Notes: a model not told the origin generated them from the letters alone. 10,364 nt of DNA from Holosporales bacterium (GCA_031257945.1 JAIRNU010000053.1:1-10364), one strand, 5' to 3'. Counted from the first letter of the stretch, positions 1-6,776 are shown. A program made the numbers and translations.

Positions 1-53
1 TTGAAGTTAATTCCGATAAATTCGTTTTCTATCCGGAACTTTCCTTCGCTCAC
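1..53 (-). CDS. Start of an unidentified gene running off the left edge
   Basis: A GTG (51-53) lies about 9 nt after a GAGGTGG ribosome binding site and downstream of a good promoter. It opens a frame beginning MSEGKFRIENEFIGINF that stays open to the edge. Only 17 codons are present, too few to recognise a family. The sequence is the same as at the right end, so two copies of the gene probably exist. A transposase is the natural guess from the repeat context, but no motif supports this directly. Confidence 0.35.
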   Translation of the reverse strand, partial: MSEGKFRIENEFIGINF

Positions 54-83
54 GACAATGTACCACCTCGCAAAAACAAATGC

Positions 84-112
84 ATTTTACACATTTTGTA
101 TGTTCGGGTCAA
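84..112 (-). promoter_or_regulatory. Outward sigma70-type promoter in left repeat
   Basis: On the minus strand a TTGACC -35 box (107-112) is followed after exactly 17 nt by a TAAAAT -10 box (84-89). Transcription would start near 77 and run out of the left edge. A GAGGTGG ribosome binding site (complement of 63-69) and a GTG codon (51-53) follow in correct order and spacing. The right repeat has the same arrangement, so the whole expression signal was duplicated. Confidence 0.6.
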
Positions 113-118
113 GTGTAG

Positions 119-275
119 AATAGAAGGAGGGGTCGTCCCTTTTTTGGAGACACTTTTTGATGTAAAACGTGGCGTTTCAGTGACATTCGAAGATGGTGCT
201 ACCTATGAGTATGTTGGTGCTGACTGGACAAAAATGCGGAAAATAGCAGCATCCGCTGCAACTAAGTCGGAGTAG
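119..275 (+). pseudogene. 3' remnant of an unrecognised gene
   Basis: The frame is open from base 3, through the repeat, to a TAG at 273-275. The part outside the repeat reads like true coding sequence, with stretches such as VKRGVSVTFEDGATYEYVG and DWTKMRKIAASAATKSE. There is no ATG or GTG near the start. A perfect-looking AAGGAGGGG lies at 124-132, but the nearest possible start, TTG at 144, is about 11-13 nt away and would give only 43 residues. The simplest reading is the C-terminal end of a gene cut by insertion of the element ending at 118. I do not recognise the protein. A short native gene starting at TTG 144 is possible. Confidence 0.4.
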
Positions 276-276
276 A

Positions 277-306
277 CGGAGTGCAATTATTGCCGCCGGC
301 ACTCCG
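277..306. terminator. Stem-loop between converging genes
   Basis: CGGAGTGC (277-284) pairs perfectly with GCACTCCG (299-306) around a 14-nt loop, directly after the TAG of the left fragment and about 75 nt beyond the ftsY stop codon. Neither strand has a following T tract, so it is not a classic intrinsic terminator. A weaker stem (GCAG 315-318 with CTGC 341-344, CATTC 324-328 with GAATG 336-340) lies next to it. Both could block or terminate transcripts arriving from either side. Confidence 0.35.
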
Positions 307-382
307 CGATTCCTGCAGTGTTTCATTCTTCCTTGGAATGCTGCAACCAGGTAATTCGGTAGCAGCTTATTTTGCCTGCGCT

Positions 383-1372
383 TTATTCCTCAGTAGCTGG
401 CAGCCCAAGCCCGACAACAGACGCTGCGAAAGCATTAGGGTCAAAATCACCCAAATCCTTGATTCGTTCTCCAATGCCAACAGCCGCTATATTGACGCTA
501 AATGTTTCGCATATTCCAACCAAAAAGCCCGCCTTCGCCGTACCATCTAGTTTAGTTACGACAATATTAGGGTTAGGGATGATTTTCTTGAACCCCTCGA
601 CTTGTTGATTAGCATTTTGCCCAGTAGACCCGTCCAGCACGAGTATACTCTGCTGTGGCAGTCTTTCATCGATTTTGCGTATTGTTCGGACAATTTTCGC
701 CAATTCTTGCATAAGCTGGTCGTTATTGTGCAAACGCCCGGCGGTATCAATAAAAAGTACATCTGTTTTTTTGTCAAACGCCTGTTTGACTGCCTTAAAA
801 GCAACCGCCGCCGGCTCCGCCTTCTTTCCGTCATTTTCACTCTTATACACGTGTACCCCAAGCCGATCCGCCCAAACTTGCATTTGGTCAACGGCTGCCG
901 CGCGAAATGTGTCGCAAGCAGCCCACTCCACGGAATTTTGCTGCGTAATAAGCTGGTGGGTGAGCTTTGCAATTGTAGTTGTTTTACCGCTTCCATTAAC
1001 GCCAGCCAAAATAATAACGTACGGAATATCCGCCTTTTCAATTGCAAATGGTTTATTGTACGGGACCAACATACTAGCAATTTTGTCCGCCAAAGCTTTT
1101 TTTGCATCATCTATGCTTTCGAAGCTTTTCCCTTTGATTGCCGCGCAAATACTCTTTGCGACGCTAAAATTAACGTCACTTTGGATGAGGACGTCCTGCA
1201 TGTCCTCCACCTGCTCTTGCGTTATTTTGTCTAGGTTAGTGGAGAGGATTTCTTGCAGGCCGGCGCCAATCCCGCCAACAGACCGCTTTATTGCCATTCT
1301 AAGCCGCCCAAGCCAGGAATTTTTTGGTTCGCCTTGCTCTGCTGGTTTCGTTGTTTCTGTAATTTTGGTCAT
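383..1372 (-). CDS. ftsY: Signal recognition particle receptor FtsY
   Basis: FtsY is the membrane-associated SRP receptor GTPase. It pairs with Ffh and delivers ribosomes making inner-membrane proteins to SecYEG. In this 329-residue protein the helical N domain spans about residues 30-100 and the GTPase G domain follows. Visible motifs are the P-loop GVNGSGKT (124-131), DTFRAAA (154-160), DTAGR (209-213), TKLDG (273-277) and the closing GIGERIKDLGDFDPNAF. The sequence before the N domain is only about 20 residues, so the long acidic A domain of E. coli FtsY (497 aa) is absent, as is common in alphaproteobacteria. TKLDGTAKAG has Ala where Gly is usual. The ATG overlaps the stop of bamD by 4 nt (ATGA), so the two genes are probably translationally coupled and co-transcribed. 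Confidence 0.97.
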   Translation of the reverse strand: MTKITETTKPAEQGEPKNSWLGRLRMAIKRSVGGIGAGLQEILSTNLDKITQEQVEDMQDVLIQSDVNFSVAKSICAAIKGKSFESIDDAKKALADKIASMLVPYNKPFAIEKADIPYVIILAGVNGSGKTTTIAKLTHQLITQQNSVEWAACDTFRAAAVDQMQVWADRLGVHVYKSENDGKKAEPAAVAFKAVKQAFDKKTDVLFIDTAGRLHNNDQLMQELAKIVRTIRKIDERLPQQSILVLDGSTGQNANQQVEGFKKIIPNPNIVVTKLDGTAKAGFLVGICETFSVNIAAVGIGERIKDLGDFDPNAFAASVVGLGLPATEE

Positions 1373-2349
1373 CGCGGGCTCCCTGTTTTCGGCAGTTTCG
1401 GTAGTTTCGACTGGCTCTTTATTTTCGTCGGTTGCCCCATTTCTGCCGGTTTTTGGGGGAGCTTTGGCGGTACTGTGACGCCAGGCCCAGGCCCTCTAAC
1501 AGATGCCTTTATTTGCTTTTTGCTAGTACCGGTGGCGCTAGCACTAGCATTAGGACTAGCGCTTTTACTCGCCCCCTCCGCTTTTATTACTTTTGTGTAA
1601 AGAATATCGGCCCATTTGTACCATTTTGAATCTTTATGGTTAAGTTGTAATACTGCAAACACCGCCGATAATTCATCTTTCATATTAAGCGCCGCATAAC
1701 ACTCCATCAAACGAAGCAGGGCTTCTGCGCGTTGCTCTGTCGTTTGGTACCTATCAATAACATTTTTGAAACGATTGATAGCGGCTATGTATGACTTTTC
1801 CTTCAAGTAAAACCGCCCGATTTGCATTTCTTGCGCCGCAACGTGATTTTGCACGAAATCGATCTTGAATTTAGCGTCCTTAGCGTAATCTGATGACGGG
1901 AAACGATTTAAAATAGTCTGAAAAGCCCGTATCGCATTCATGGCATCCTCCTGATCGCGATCAACAATTGAAATCCTTTCATAATGACAAAGGCCAATCA
2001 TGTAATACGCATATGGCGTCTCTTCATGATATGGGTGCATTTTTACAAAAACCGTGAATTCGTCGATAGCGTCCTCATACTTATGATTTTGATATTTACA
2101 ATACGCTCCCATTAACATCGCCTGCACAGACCATTTTGAGTACGGATATCTTTCTTGCAGTTTGTCAAACCCCTTTGCAGCCGCTTTAAAATTCTTCGAA
2201 TGCATGTCTTTTGCTGCGATTTCATAAAACTTTTCGGCAGATTTTTCTTTACTACCGGTGTACTTCGAGGTACACGAACACAAAAAGAATATAGGAAAAA
2301 CTAAGCATTTATGAAGATGCACAAAAACCACGCAGTACAGCAAGATCAC
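1369..2349 (-). CDS. bamD: Outer membrane assembly lipoprotein BamD with extended C-terminal tail
   Basis: BamD (YfiO/ComL) is the essential TPR lipoprotein of the BAM complex, which folds beta-barrel proteins into the outer membrane. The 326-residue frame from a GTG at 2349 has a lipobox LCSC with the lipidated Cys at residue 26. A second in-frame GTG at residue 10 gives a more typical signal peptide (MHLHK, then a hydrophobic run) and may be the real start; neither has a clear ribosome binding site. TPR helices fill about residues 36-250, with the family hallmarks YPYSKW, HPYHEETPYAYYMIG and NRFPSSDYAKDAKFK. After about residue 255 comes some 70 residues of Ala/Ser, Pro and Lys-rich low-complexity sequence, absent from the ~245-aa E. 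coli protein. Its stop overlaps the ftsY start, an unusual partner for bamD. Confidence 0.93.
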   Translation of the reverse strand: MILLYCVVFVHLHKCLVFPIFFLCSCTSKYTGSKEKSAEKFYEIAAKDMHSKNFKAAAKGFDKLQERYPYSKWSVQAMLMGAYCKYQNHKYEDAIDEFTVFVKMHPYHEETPYAYYMIGLCHYERISIVDRDQEDAMNAIRAFQTILNRFPSSDYAKDAKFKIDFVQNHVAAQEMQIGRFYLKEKSYIAAINRFKNVIDRYQTTEQRAEALLRLMECYAALNMKDELSAVFAVLQLNHKDSKWYKWADILYTKVIKAEGASKSASPNASASATGTSKKQIKASVRGPGPGVTVPPKLPQKPAEMGQPTKIKSQSKLPKLPKTGSPR

Positions 2350-2408
2350 GCTCGTAGTGTACTCTAAAAAGTGCTTGCTGTTCTACAAAAACATACGCCC
2401 CACATCAA

Positions 2409-2530
2409 TACCATACGCATCCAGCTATCCCTTGGAATGCGCCGCATATCGGTCAAGACGGTATGAGGGAAGGGGGTGTTGGAGGCGATGGTGTGCCTCC
2501 AGCTACTCTGGTGTTTCGATGGTGGGGGTA
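2409..2530 (+). repeat. Short copy of an intergenic repeat family
   Basis: Bases 2409-2442 match 9846-9879 at 31 of 34 positions, including an unbroken 17-base run (CATCCAGCTATCCCTTG). A second block at 2485-2500 (GCGATGGTGTGCCTCC) matches 9989-10005 with one inserted base, and similarity continues weakly through TCTGGTGTTT. The two blocks are about 42 nt apart here but about 109 nt apart in the right copy, so this copy looks internally deleted. It fills most of the 259-nt gap between the mscS-like gene and bamD. Plus-strand translations of this stretch show no recognisable protein. Confidence 0.65.
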
Positions 2531-2608
2531 CTGCCTTTTAACAAATCAAACGTAACACCAGCCATAAAAAATCACGTAACAGTATTGCAAAACGCGCTTA
2601 CTTTATTT

Positions 2609-4039
2609 TCAAATCTCCAAGAAACTCTTGACCGTTGCTAAAAATTCGTGCTTCTCTTTTTCGTGAGCCTTATGATCAAGTTTAACCTGATTTTCTTTCA
2701 TTGCTCGCTCATGCGCTTTTCTGACGATCATATCGGTCATTTTTTCTAAAATGTGCGGATGCTTTTTAACAATCTCCTTCAAATGCTCTTTCTCCAGTTC
2801 ATAAAGCACTGTCTTTGAAAAAGAGGAAGCACGTGTTCTTCGCGGAGAACCCCGCAATACCCCATCTTCTCCCAAAAAGCTGTCGGTAGAGATGTAGTAT
2901 ATATGGTTTCTACTTTCACCATCATCAGTTTTAATAGTCTCCGAAACATCGACAACACCCTCTGCAACAAAGAACATGGATGAACTAATAGATTTTTCCT
3001 CGATGATAACATCACCAGGGTTATACTCCCTCAATTGCAAAAATTCAGCAATTTCCTCTTTCTCTTGTGCAGAACACTCGTCAAATAAACATGTTAGCCT
3101 AATCATATCAAGAGCTGTTGTTGTTGCTGGAGTTTCTAACGGTGCTGGAGGCTCTGGAGCTTGAATAATTTTGTATGTACCGCCGCTTTCTGCAATATGA
3201 ATGTCGTATTGCTCAAGTTTTGCCATAACTGCAGAAATTACGTTATGTCGTGTATCCCTATGATTTTCAAAACTTTCTACCTTAAACTTAATATCATACG
3301 TTACACTGCGGTCGTTTGCCGCACTCGCAAAAATCACCACTTTTTGGTCAACAACCCCATCGGCAAACATCGCCGCTGATAGTAATAAACGTTTTGCCCT
3401 TTCAATAGAAATATCGTCCCCCAAAGAAAGACTAATTTCGATCCAATAATTTGGATTAGGTTTACTGTAATTGATCAAAATAGAACTGGCTAAAGTATTG
3501 TTGCCAATCGAAACTGATACATCGTCAATAGTTATGGCTTCTGTGTCCAATATTCCCATTTTTACGACTTTTGCAAGCTTCCCATCGCCGTACTGAATCC
3601 AATCTCCAACGTCAAAAGCCTTTTTAAAATCCAACATAATTCCAGCAACGCAATCATTGACTACGTCTTTCTCTATATAGGCCAATATACCTAAAGCAGA
3701 AAACATCGTGGTCGCGATCCACCCCATACTTTGCCCGTAAATGACCACAATTACAAATATTGACACGCAAAGCATAACCAGTAATGTGAAAAAATTTATT
3801 ATTACTTGATGCGCTGCCTTGCCACGTCGTTTTTCCATGGGCTTTAGAAAGGCAATTGTAATAAATCGAGAGAATATCCAGCCCATCAATACTATTATTA
3901 TTGATTTAACGACTTGTTCAATTTGGTACGCAACCCCAGTATTATTCAAACTTATTGGGTCAGCGCAGAAATAAAGGAGTGCTAGAATCCCAATGCTTAC
4001 CGCAAAAACGGAGAGGTATCGAGAAGTTAATTTATCCAT
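2609..4039 (-). CDS. MscS-family mechanosensitive channel with C-terminal cyclic nucleotide-binding domain
   Basis: This 476-residue inner-membrane protein combines a small-conductance mechanosensitive pore with a cNMP-binding domain. Hydrophobic segments lie at about 9-25, 43-65 and 78-101, followed by the pore-lining MscS segment (about 105-140: an Ala/Gly-containing helix, then VVNDCVAGIMLDFKKAFDVGDWI). The beta domain follows (IGNNTLASSILINYSKPNPNY, 178-197) and then the alpha/beta C domain to about 290. A Pro/Thr-rich linker (294-308) leads to the cNMP domain (about 311-425: LFDE, YNPGDVIIEE, FFVAEGVVDV, FLGEDGVLRGSPRRTRAS). The phosphate-binding cassette is recognisable but divergent. 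A charged helix ends the protein. Fusions of this kind occur in other bacteria, where ligand effects on gating vary. It probably releases osmolytes on hypo-osmotic shock. It stands alone, well spaced from both neighbours. Confidence 0.93.
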   Translation of the reverse strand: MDKLTSRYLSVFAVSIGILALLYFCADPISLNNTGVAYQIEQVVKSIIIVLMGWIFSRFITIAFLKPMEKRRGKAAHQVIINFFTLLVMLCVSIFVIVVIYGQSMGWIATTMFSALGILAYIEKDVVNDCVAGIMLDFKKAFDVGDWIQYGDGKLAKVVKMGILDTEAITIDDVSVSIGNNTLASSILINYSKPNPNYWIEISLSLGDDISIERAKRLLLSAAMFADGVVDQKVVIFASAANDRSVTYDIKFKVESFENHRDTRHNVISAVMAKLEQYDIHIAESGGTYKIIQAPEPPAPLETPATTTALDMIRLTCLFDECSAQEKEEIAEFLQLREYNPGDVIIEEKSISSSMFFVAEGVVDVSETIKTDDGESRNHIYYISTDSFLGEDGVLRGSPRRTRASSFSKTVLYELEKEHLKEIVKKHPHILEKMTDMIVRKAHERAMKENQVKLDHKAHEKEKHEFLATVKSFLEI

Positions 4040-4090
4040 TGGTGTATAATATAATCCCTTCTTTTATTCTTTATTGTCGCATAAGATTAT

Positions 4091-4228
4091 TTATTTGTCC
4101 ACTACATTAATTTTTCCTTTAATACTCCACATATTGTGCGCCAATAACTGTTTCTTTTGTAACAACGCATCGATCCATTCGATTGCCTCTTTGTCGGCAG
4201 AATTCCCGCCCCTAAAGTATAAATTGCT
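4091..4228 (-). other. Coding-like open segment without a start codon after hslU
   Basis: In a frame different from hslU, 45 codons run to a TAA at 4091-4093 and read like a soluble helical peptide (for example ADKEAIEWIDALLQKKQLL, then HNMWSIKGKINVVDK). The frame is closed by a TGA inside the hslU tail, and no ATG, GTG or TTG occurs before its middle. HslU itself ends normally, so this is not its frameshifted tail. It may be a decayed gene remnant, a small gene using an unusual start, or chance. I do not recognise it. Confidence 0.25.
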
Positions 4229-5525
4229 TCAGGTCTAACGTGTTTTTCGCCTTTTGGGGCCTATTCTCGATCCATTCTTTCGTAATGTATACAGACTGCC
4301 CTTTATAATCGTCGGAATTGAAGCTGAGGTCCTCTAGCATATTCTCAATCACGGTATAAAGACGCCTTGCCCCTATATTCTCCAAAGTATTATTCAACTC
4401 CACCGCGACGTCAGCTATACACTCTATTGCTGAGTCATCAAATTGTACCTCAATCCCTTCAGTTGCTAAAAGCGCTTGCGATTGACGTATCAAATTGGCC
4501 TCCGGCTCCTTCAAGATCTTAATAAAATCGTCGCGTGTCAAGGGGGACAAGTCCACACGAATCGGCAGGCGCCCCTGCAACTCCGGCAATAAATCCGACG
4601 GAGAGGAAATTTGAAAAGCGCCAGAAGCGATGAACAAAATATGGTCCGTTTTGACTTGGCCGTATTTCGTGGCGACCGTAGTCCCTTCAATAAGTGGCAA
4701 AAGATCTCGTTGAACGCCTTCTTGGCTAACGCTAGACGATCTGTGGTCATCACGCGTAGAGCAGATCTTATCTATTTCGTCTATAAACACTATACCGTTC
4801 TGTTCGGTGGCTTCGATTGCCTGACGGGTAATCTGCCCGTTATCAACCAATTTTTCCGATTCTTCTTCTATGAGGATTTTCATCGCCTCCTTTACCGTCA
4901 TCTTTTTTAAGACCAGTTTATCCTTCCCAAAGACCTGCGAAAACATATCACTCAGATTAGCCATGCCAAGTTGTGAGCCAGGCATACCTGGTATATCCAT
5001 GAACTGTGAACCTGACGGCGTATCATTAACCCTTATTTCTATCATTTGGTCATCCAATTCCCCGTCATACAATTTCTTTTTAAAGCGAAGACGCGTTTCC
5101 AGGCCGGCTGCTGGGCCAGTCAGTGTATCTAATAGCCGCTCTTCGGCGGCCGTTCTCGCCTCAGTCTCTACCTTGGCCCACATGTTTTGGCGCATCATCC
5201 CAACTGCCGTTTCTATCAAATCGCGAATAATTTGCTCGACATCGCGCCCGACATACCCGATTTCTGTGAACTTAGTTGCTTCTACTTTAACGAATGGGGC
5301 TTGCACTAACTTCGCCAAACGGCGGGCAATTTCAGTTTTACCAATTCCTGTCGCGCCGACCATTAGTATATTCTTCGGCAGGACCTCTTCCTTTAGTCCA
5401 TCTGGAAGGTTCATCCTGCGCCACCGGTTCCTTAAAGCAATAGCGACAGCCTTTTTAGCATCATACTGGCCAACTATATGCCGGCTTAACTCAGCAACAA
5501 TTTTTTTCGGTGTTAGGTTTTCCAT
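4212..5525 (-). CDS. hslU: ATP-dependent protease ATPase subunit HslU
   Basis: HslU (ClpY) is the AAA+ unfoldase that recognises, unfolds and threads substrates into the HslV peptidase in the cytoplasm. At 437 residues it is full length (E. coli 443). Motifs in order are the Walker A GATGIGKT (57-64), the pore loop GYVGRD (90-95), the family-specific intermediate domain (about 110-240), Walker B VFIDEID (246-252), FIASGAF (298-304) and PELQGRLPIRV (315-323) with conserved arginines. The C-terminal FIL, which inserts into HslV pockets to activate it, is intact. Walker A departs slightly from the usual GPTGVGKT. The ATG is 9 nt after the hslV stop with AGAGGGA just upstream, so the two subunits are made from one transcript. 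Confidence 0.98.
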   Translation of the reverse strand: MENLTPKKIVAELSRHIVGQYDAKKAVAIALRNRWRRMNLPDGLKEEVLPKNILMVGATGIGKTEIARRLAKLVQAPFVKVEATKFTEIGYVGRDVEQIIRDLIETAVGMMRQNMWAKVETEARTAAEERLLDTLTGPAAGLETRLRFKKKLYDGELDDQMIEIRVNDTPSGSQFMDIPGMPGSQLGMANLSDMFSQVFGKDKLVLKKMTVKEAMKILIEEESEKLVDNGQITRQAIEATEQNGIVFIDEIDKICSTRDDHRSSSVSQEGVQRDLLPLIEGTTVATKYGQVKTDHILFIASGAFQISSPSDLLPELQGRLPIRVDLSPLTRDDFIKILKEPEANLIRQSQALLATEGIEVQFDDSAIECIADVAVELNNTLENIGARRLYTVIENMLEDLSFNSDDYKGQSVYITKEWIENRPQKAKNTLDLKQFIL

Positions 5526-5534
5526 TTTTTCCCT

Positions 5535-6119
5535 CTAGCTTTGCTCAGTAAAGTCGGCATCAATACTTTCGATATTGACATTGCTGTTAGTATAAATACA
5601 TAAATCCCCGGCAATACCTAAAGATAAACGGGCGATTTTCTCTGCATCGTAGTCCGTATGGTCAAGTAAAGCCCTCGCTGCGGCTATTGCAAAAGATCCT
5701 CCAGAGCCTACAGCTAATACTTGGTCATCGGACTCTATTACATCACCAGTACCAGTCACGACGAGCGAAACCTGGGCATCTGCCACGATTAACATGGCTT
5801 CTAATTTTCTTAAGTACTTGTCCATGCGGCAATCCTTCGTTAGCTCTACGCATGCGCGCACCAGCTGATTCGAATATTTCTCCAGCTTCCCCTCCAATCG
5901 TTCAAGCAATGCGAATGCATCAGCCGTCGCCCCCGCAAAGCCGACAATCACGCTGCCATTGCCTATTTTCCTGACCTTCTTGGCCGTTGCTTTCATAACG
6001 ATTTGATTGCCGAAGGTTACCTGCCCATCACCCGCAACAACGACTTTATCAAAGCGGCGGACTGATACGATGGTAGTTCCGTGAAACTGCTGCGTTGAAT
6101 CATGAGATGTAGTGATCAC
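5535..6119 (-). CDS. hslV: ATP-dependent protease peptidase subunit HslV
   Basis: HslV (ClpQ) is the proteasome-like threonine peptidase of the HslUV complex; a double hexameric ring is expected. The catalytic Thr is residue 15, in FHG-TTIVSV, so a 14-residue leader must be removed to expose it. E. coli HslV loses only its initiator Met, while short leaders ahead of HGTTI are common in alphaproteobacteria. Other family motifs are GDGQVT (30-35), GFAGATADAF (60-69) and AVGSGGSFAIAAARAL (136-151). The start is a GTG (6117-6119) with a strong GGGAGGA ribosome binding site; it shares one base with the TAG of rbfA. With rbfA and hslU it forms a compact operon. Length is 194 residues, slightly more than the usual 175-185. 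Confidence 0.98.
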   Translation of the reverse strand: MITTSHDSTQQFHGTTIVSVRRFDKVVVAGDGQVTFGNQIVMKATAKKVRKIGNGSVIVGFAGATADAFALLERLEGKLEKYSNQLVRACVELTKDCRMDKYLRKLEAMLIVADAQVSLVVTGTGDVIESDDQVLAVGSGGSFAIAAARALLDHTDYDAEKIARLSLGIAGDLCIYTNSNVNIESIDADFTEQS

Positions 6120-6628
6120 TATTCCTCCCCTTTTAACCCAAAAACTTCTGTTCCCATAGTATTTTTCTTCAAGAGCTCCTCTATCCGGTCGATGATAAAG
6201 AAATTTGAATCCAATTCGAAGCGGAAATTCGGGACCATCCTAAAAACTGACTTCTTAGCAAAAACTTTCCGAATAGCTGGCGCTGCCGCCTCAAAGTACA
6301 GCAATGTTTTTTCAGCGTTAATATTAGCAAAAGGCAGAAAAAAAACAGTACATTCCTGTAGATCGCTGGACATTTTTACATCAGTTATAGTTACGGCCCC
6401 CGGGAATTCAAGAAAAACCCTATGCTTGTCAAGGACCGGGGGGATCTCTTGGCGTTGAAAAATCTCGGATAGGATTTGTTTTACTTCACGCGCCGCTTTT
6501 TTCACTTTATGCGAAGCTGTCTTCTCCGGGACAAAAAAATTCAAATCCTTATGCGCTGCCATTGCATTAAGCAAAACACTAGTAACACTGTAGGATTTTA
6601 TAACATCCCCAGCAGAAAAGCTAATCAT
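6119..6628 (-). CDS. rbfA: 30S ribosome-binding factor RbfA
   Basis: RbfA is a KH-like cold-shock protein that assists late 30S maturation near the 5' end of 16S rRNA. The core is clear: AAREVKQILSEIF (45-57), VTITDVKMSSDL (79-90), TVFFLPF (94-100), AAAPAIRKVFAKK (114-126) and MVPNFRFELD (131-140). At 169 residues it is longer than typical (about 120-135), with extra sequence before residue 40. Translation may really start at Met23 (MAAHKDLNFF), though neither ATG has a convincing ribosome binding site. rbfA usually sits beside infB or truB; here it leads hslVU, linking ribosome maturation with proteolysis in one transcript. Confidence 0.9.
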   Translation of the reverse strand: MISFSAGDVIKSYSVTSVLLNAMAAHKDLNFFVPEKTASHKVKKAAREVKQILSEIFQRQEIPPVLDKHRVFLEFPGAVTITDVKMSSDLQECTVFFLPFANINAEKTLLYFEAAAPAIRKVFAKKSVFRMVPNFRFELDSNFFIIDRIEELLKKNTMGTEVFGLKGEE

Positions 6629-6724
6629 TAAAAACCGTTGTGTTGCTGGGAGCTATGGCCGCTAGGCTCAACGCCACATATCCTATTCCCACGAAAGTAG
6701 GTATACACAGTGAGATTGCGGTTA

Positions 6725-6753
6725 TTGCGGTTTTTTTTAGTATTCGGTAGAAT
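6725..6753 (+). promoter_or_regulatory. Candidate sigma70 promoter for the 6777 gene
   Basis: TTGCGG (6725-6730) and TAGAAT (6748-6753) are separated by 17 nt, with the start expected near 6760, leaving a leader of only about 17 nt before ATG 6777. It lies in the 148-nt divergent gap to rbfA. A matching promoter for rbfA on the other strand is not obvious. Confidence 0.4.
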
Positions 6754-6776
6754 GCAAGAGTAATGGTAGTCGTACG

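Larger units (their letters stand above)
1..118 (-). repeat. Left copy of 118-bp window-end inverted repeat
   Basis: This block is the reverse complement of 10247-10364 with a single difference (A at 55 against the complement of C at 10310). Similarity stops abruptly at 118, where the left side continues AATAGAAGG and the right copy continues CCCCAGG. It holds an outward promoter, a ribosome binding site and a GTG start. This is what the first ~120 bases of an insertion sequence would look like when the element's end carries its transposase promoter, but no transposase motif is visible, so the family cannot be named. A duplicated ordinary gene with its promoter is the alternative. The repeat probably continues beyond the window. 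Confidence 0.9.

Noticed and set aside
281..1478. Several plus-strand frames of up to 267 codons across ftsY
   Set aside because: They are antisense shadows of a clearly conserved gene and have no recognisable content.
2357..2641. Plus-strand frame of 94 codons between bamD and the mscS-like gene
   Set aside because: It consists largely of the intergenic repeat and runs into the antisense of the channel gene; composition is not protein-like.
4040..4211. A small RNA or tRNA in the gap between hslU and the channel gene
   Set aside because: No cloverleaf, T-loop motif or strong stem was found; the only signal is the startless coding-like segment.
4870..5538. Plus-strand 222-codon frame opposite hslU
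   Set aside because: Shadow of hslU; the minus-strand protein is fully conserved.
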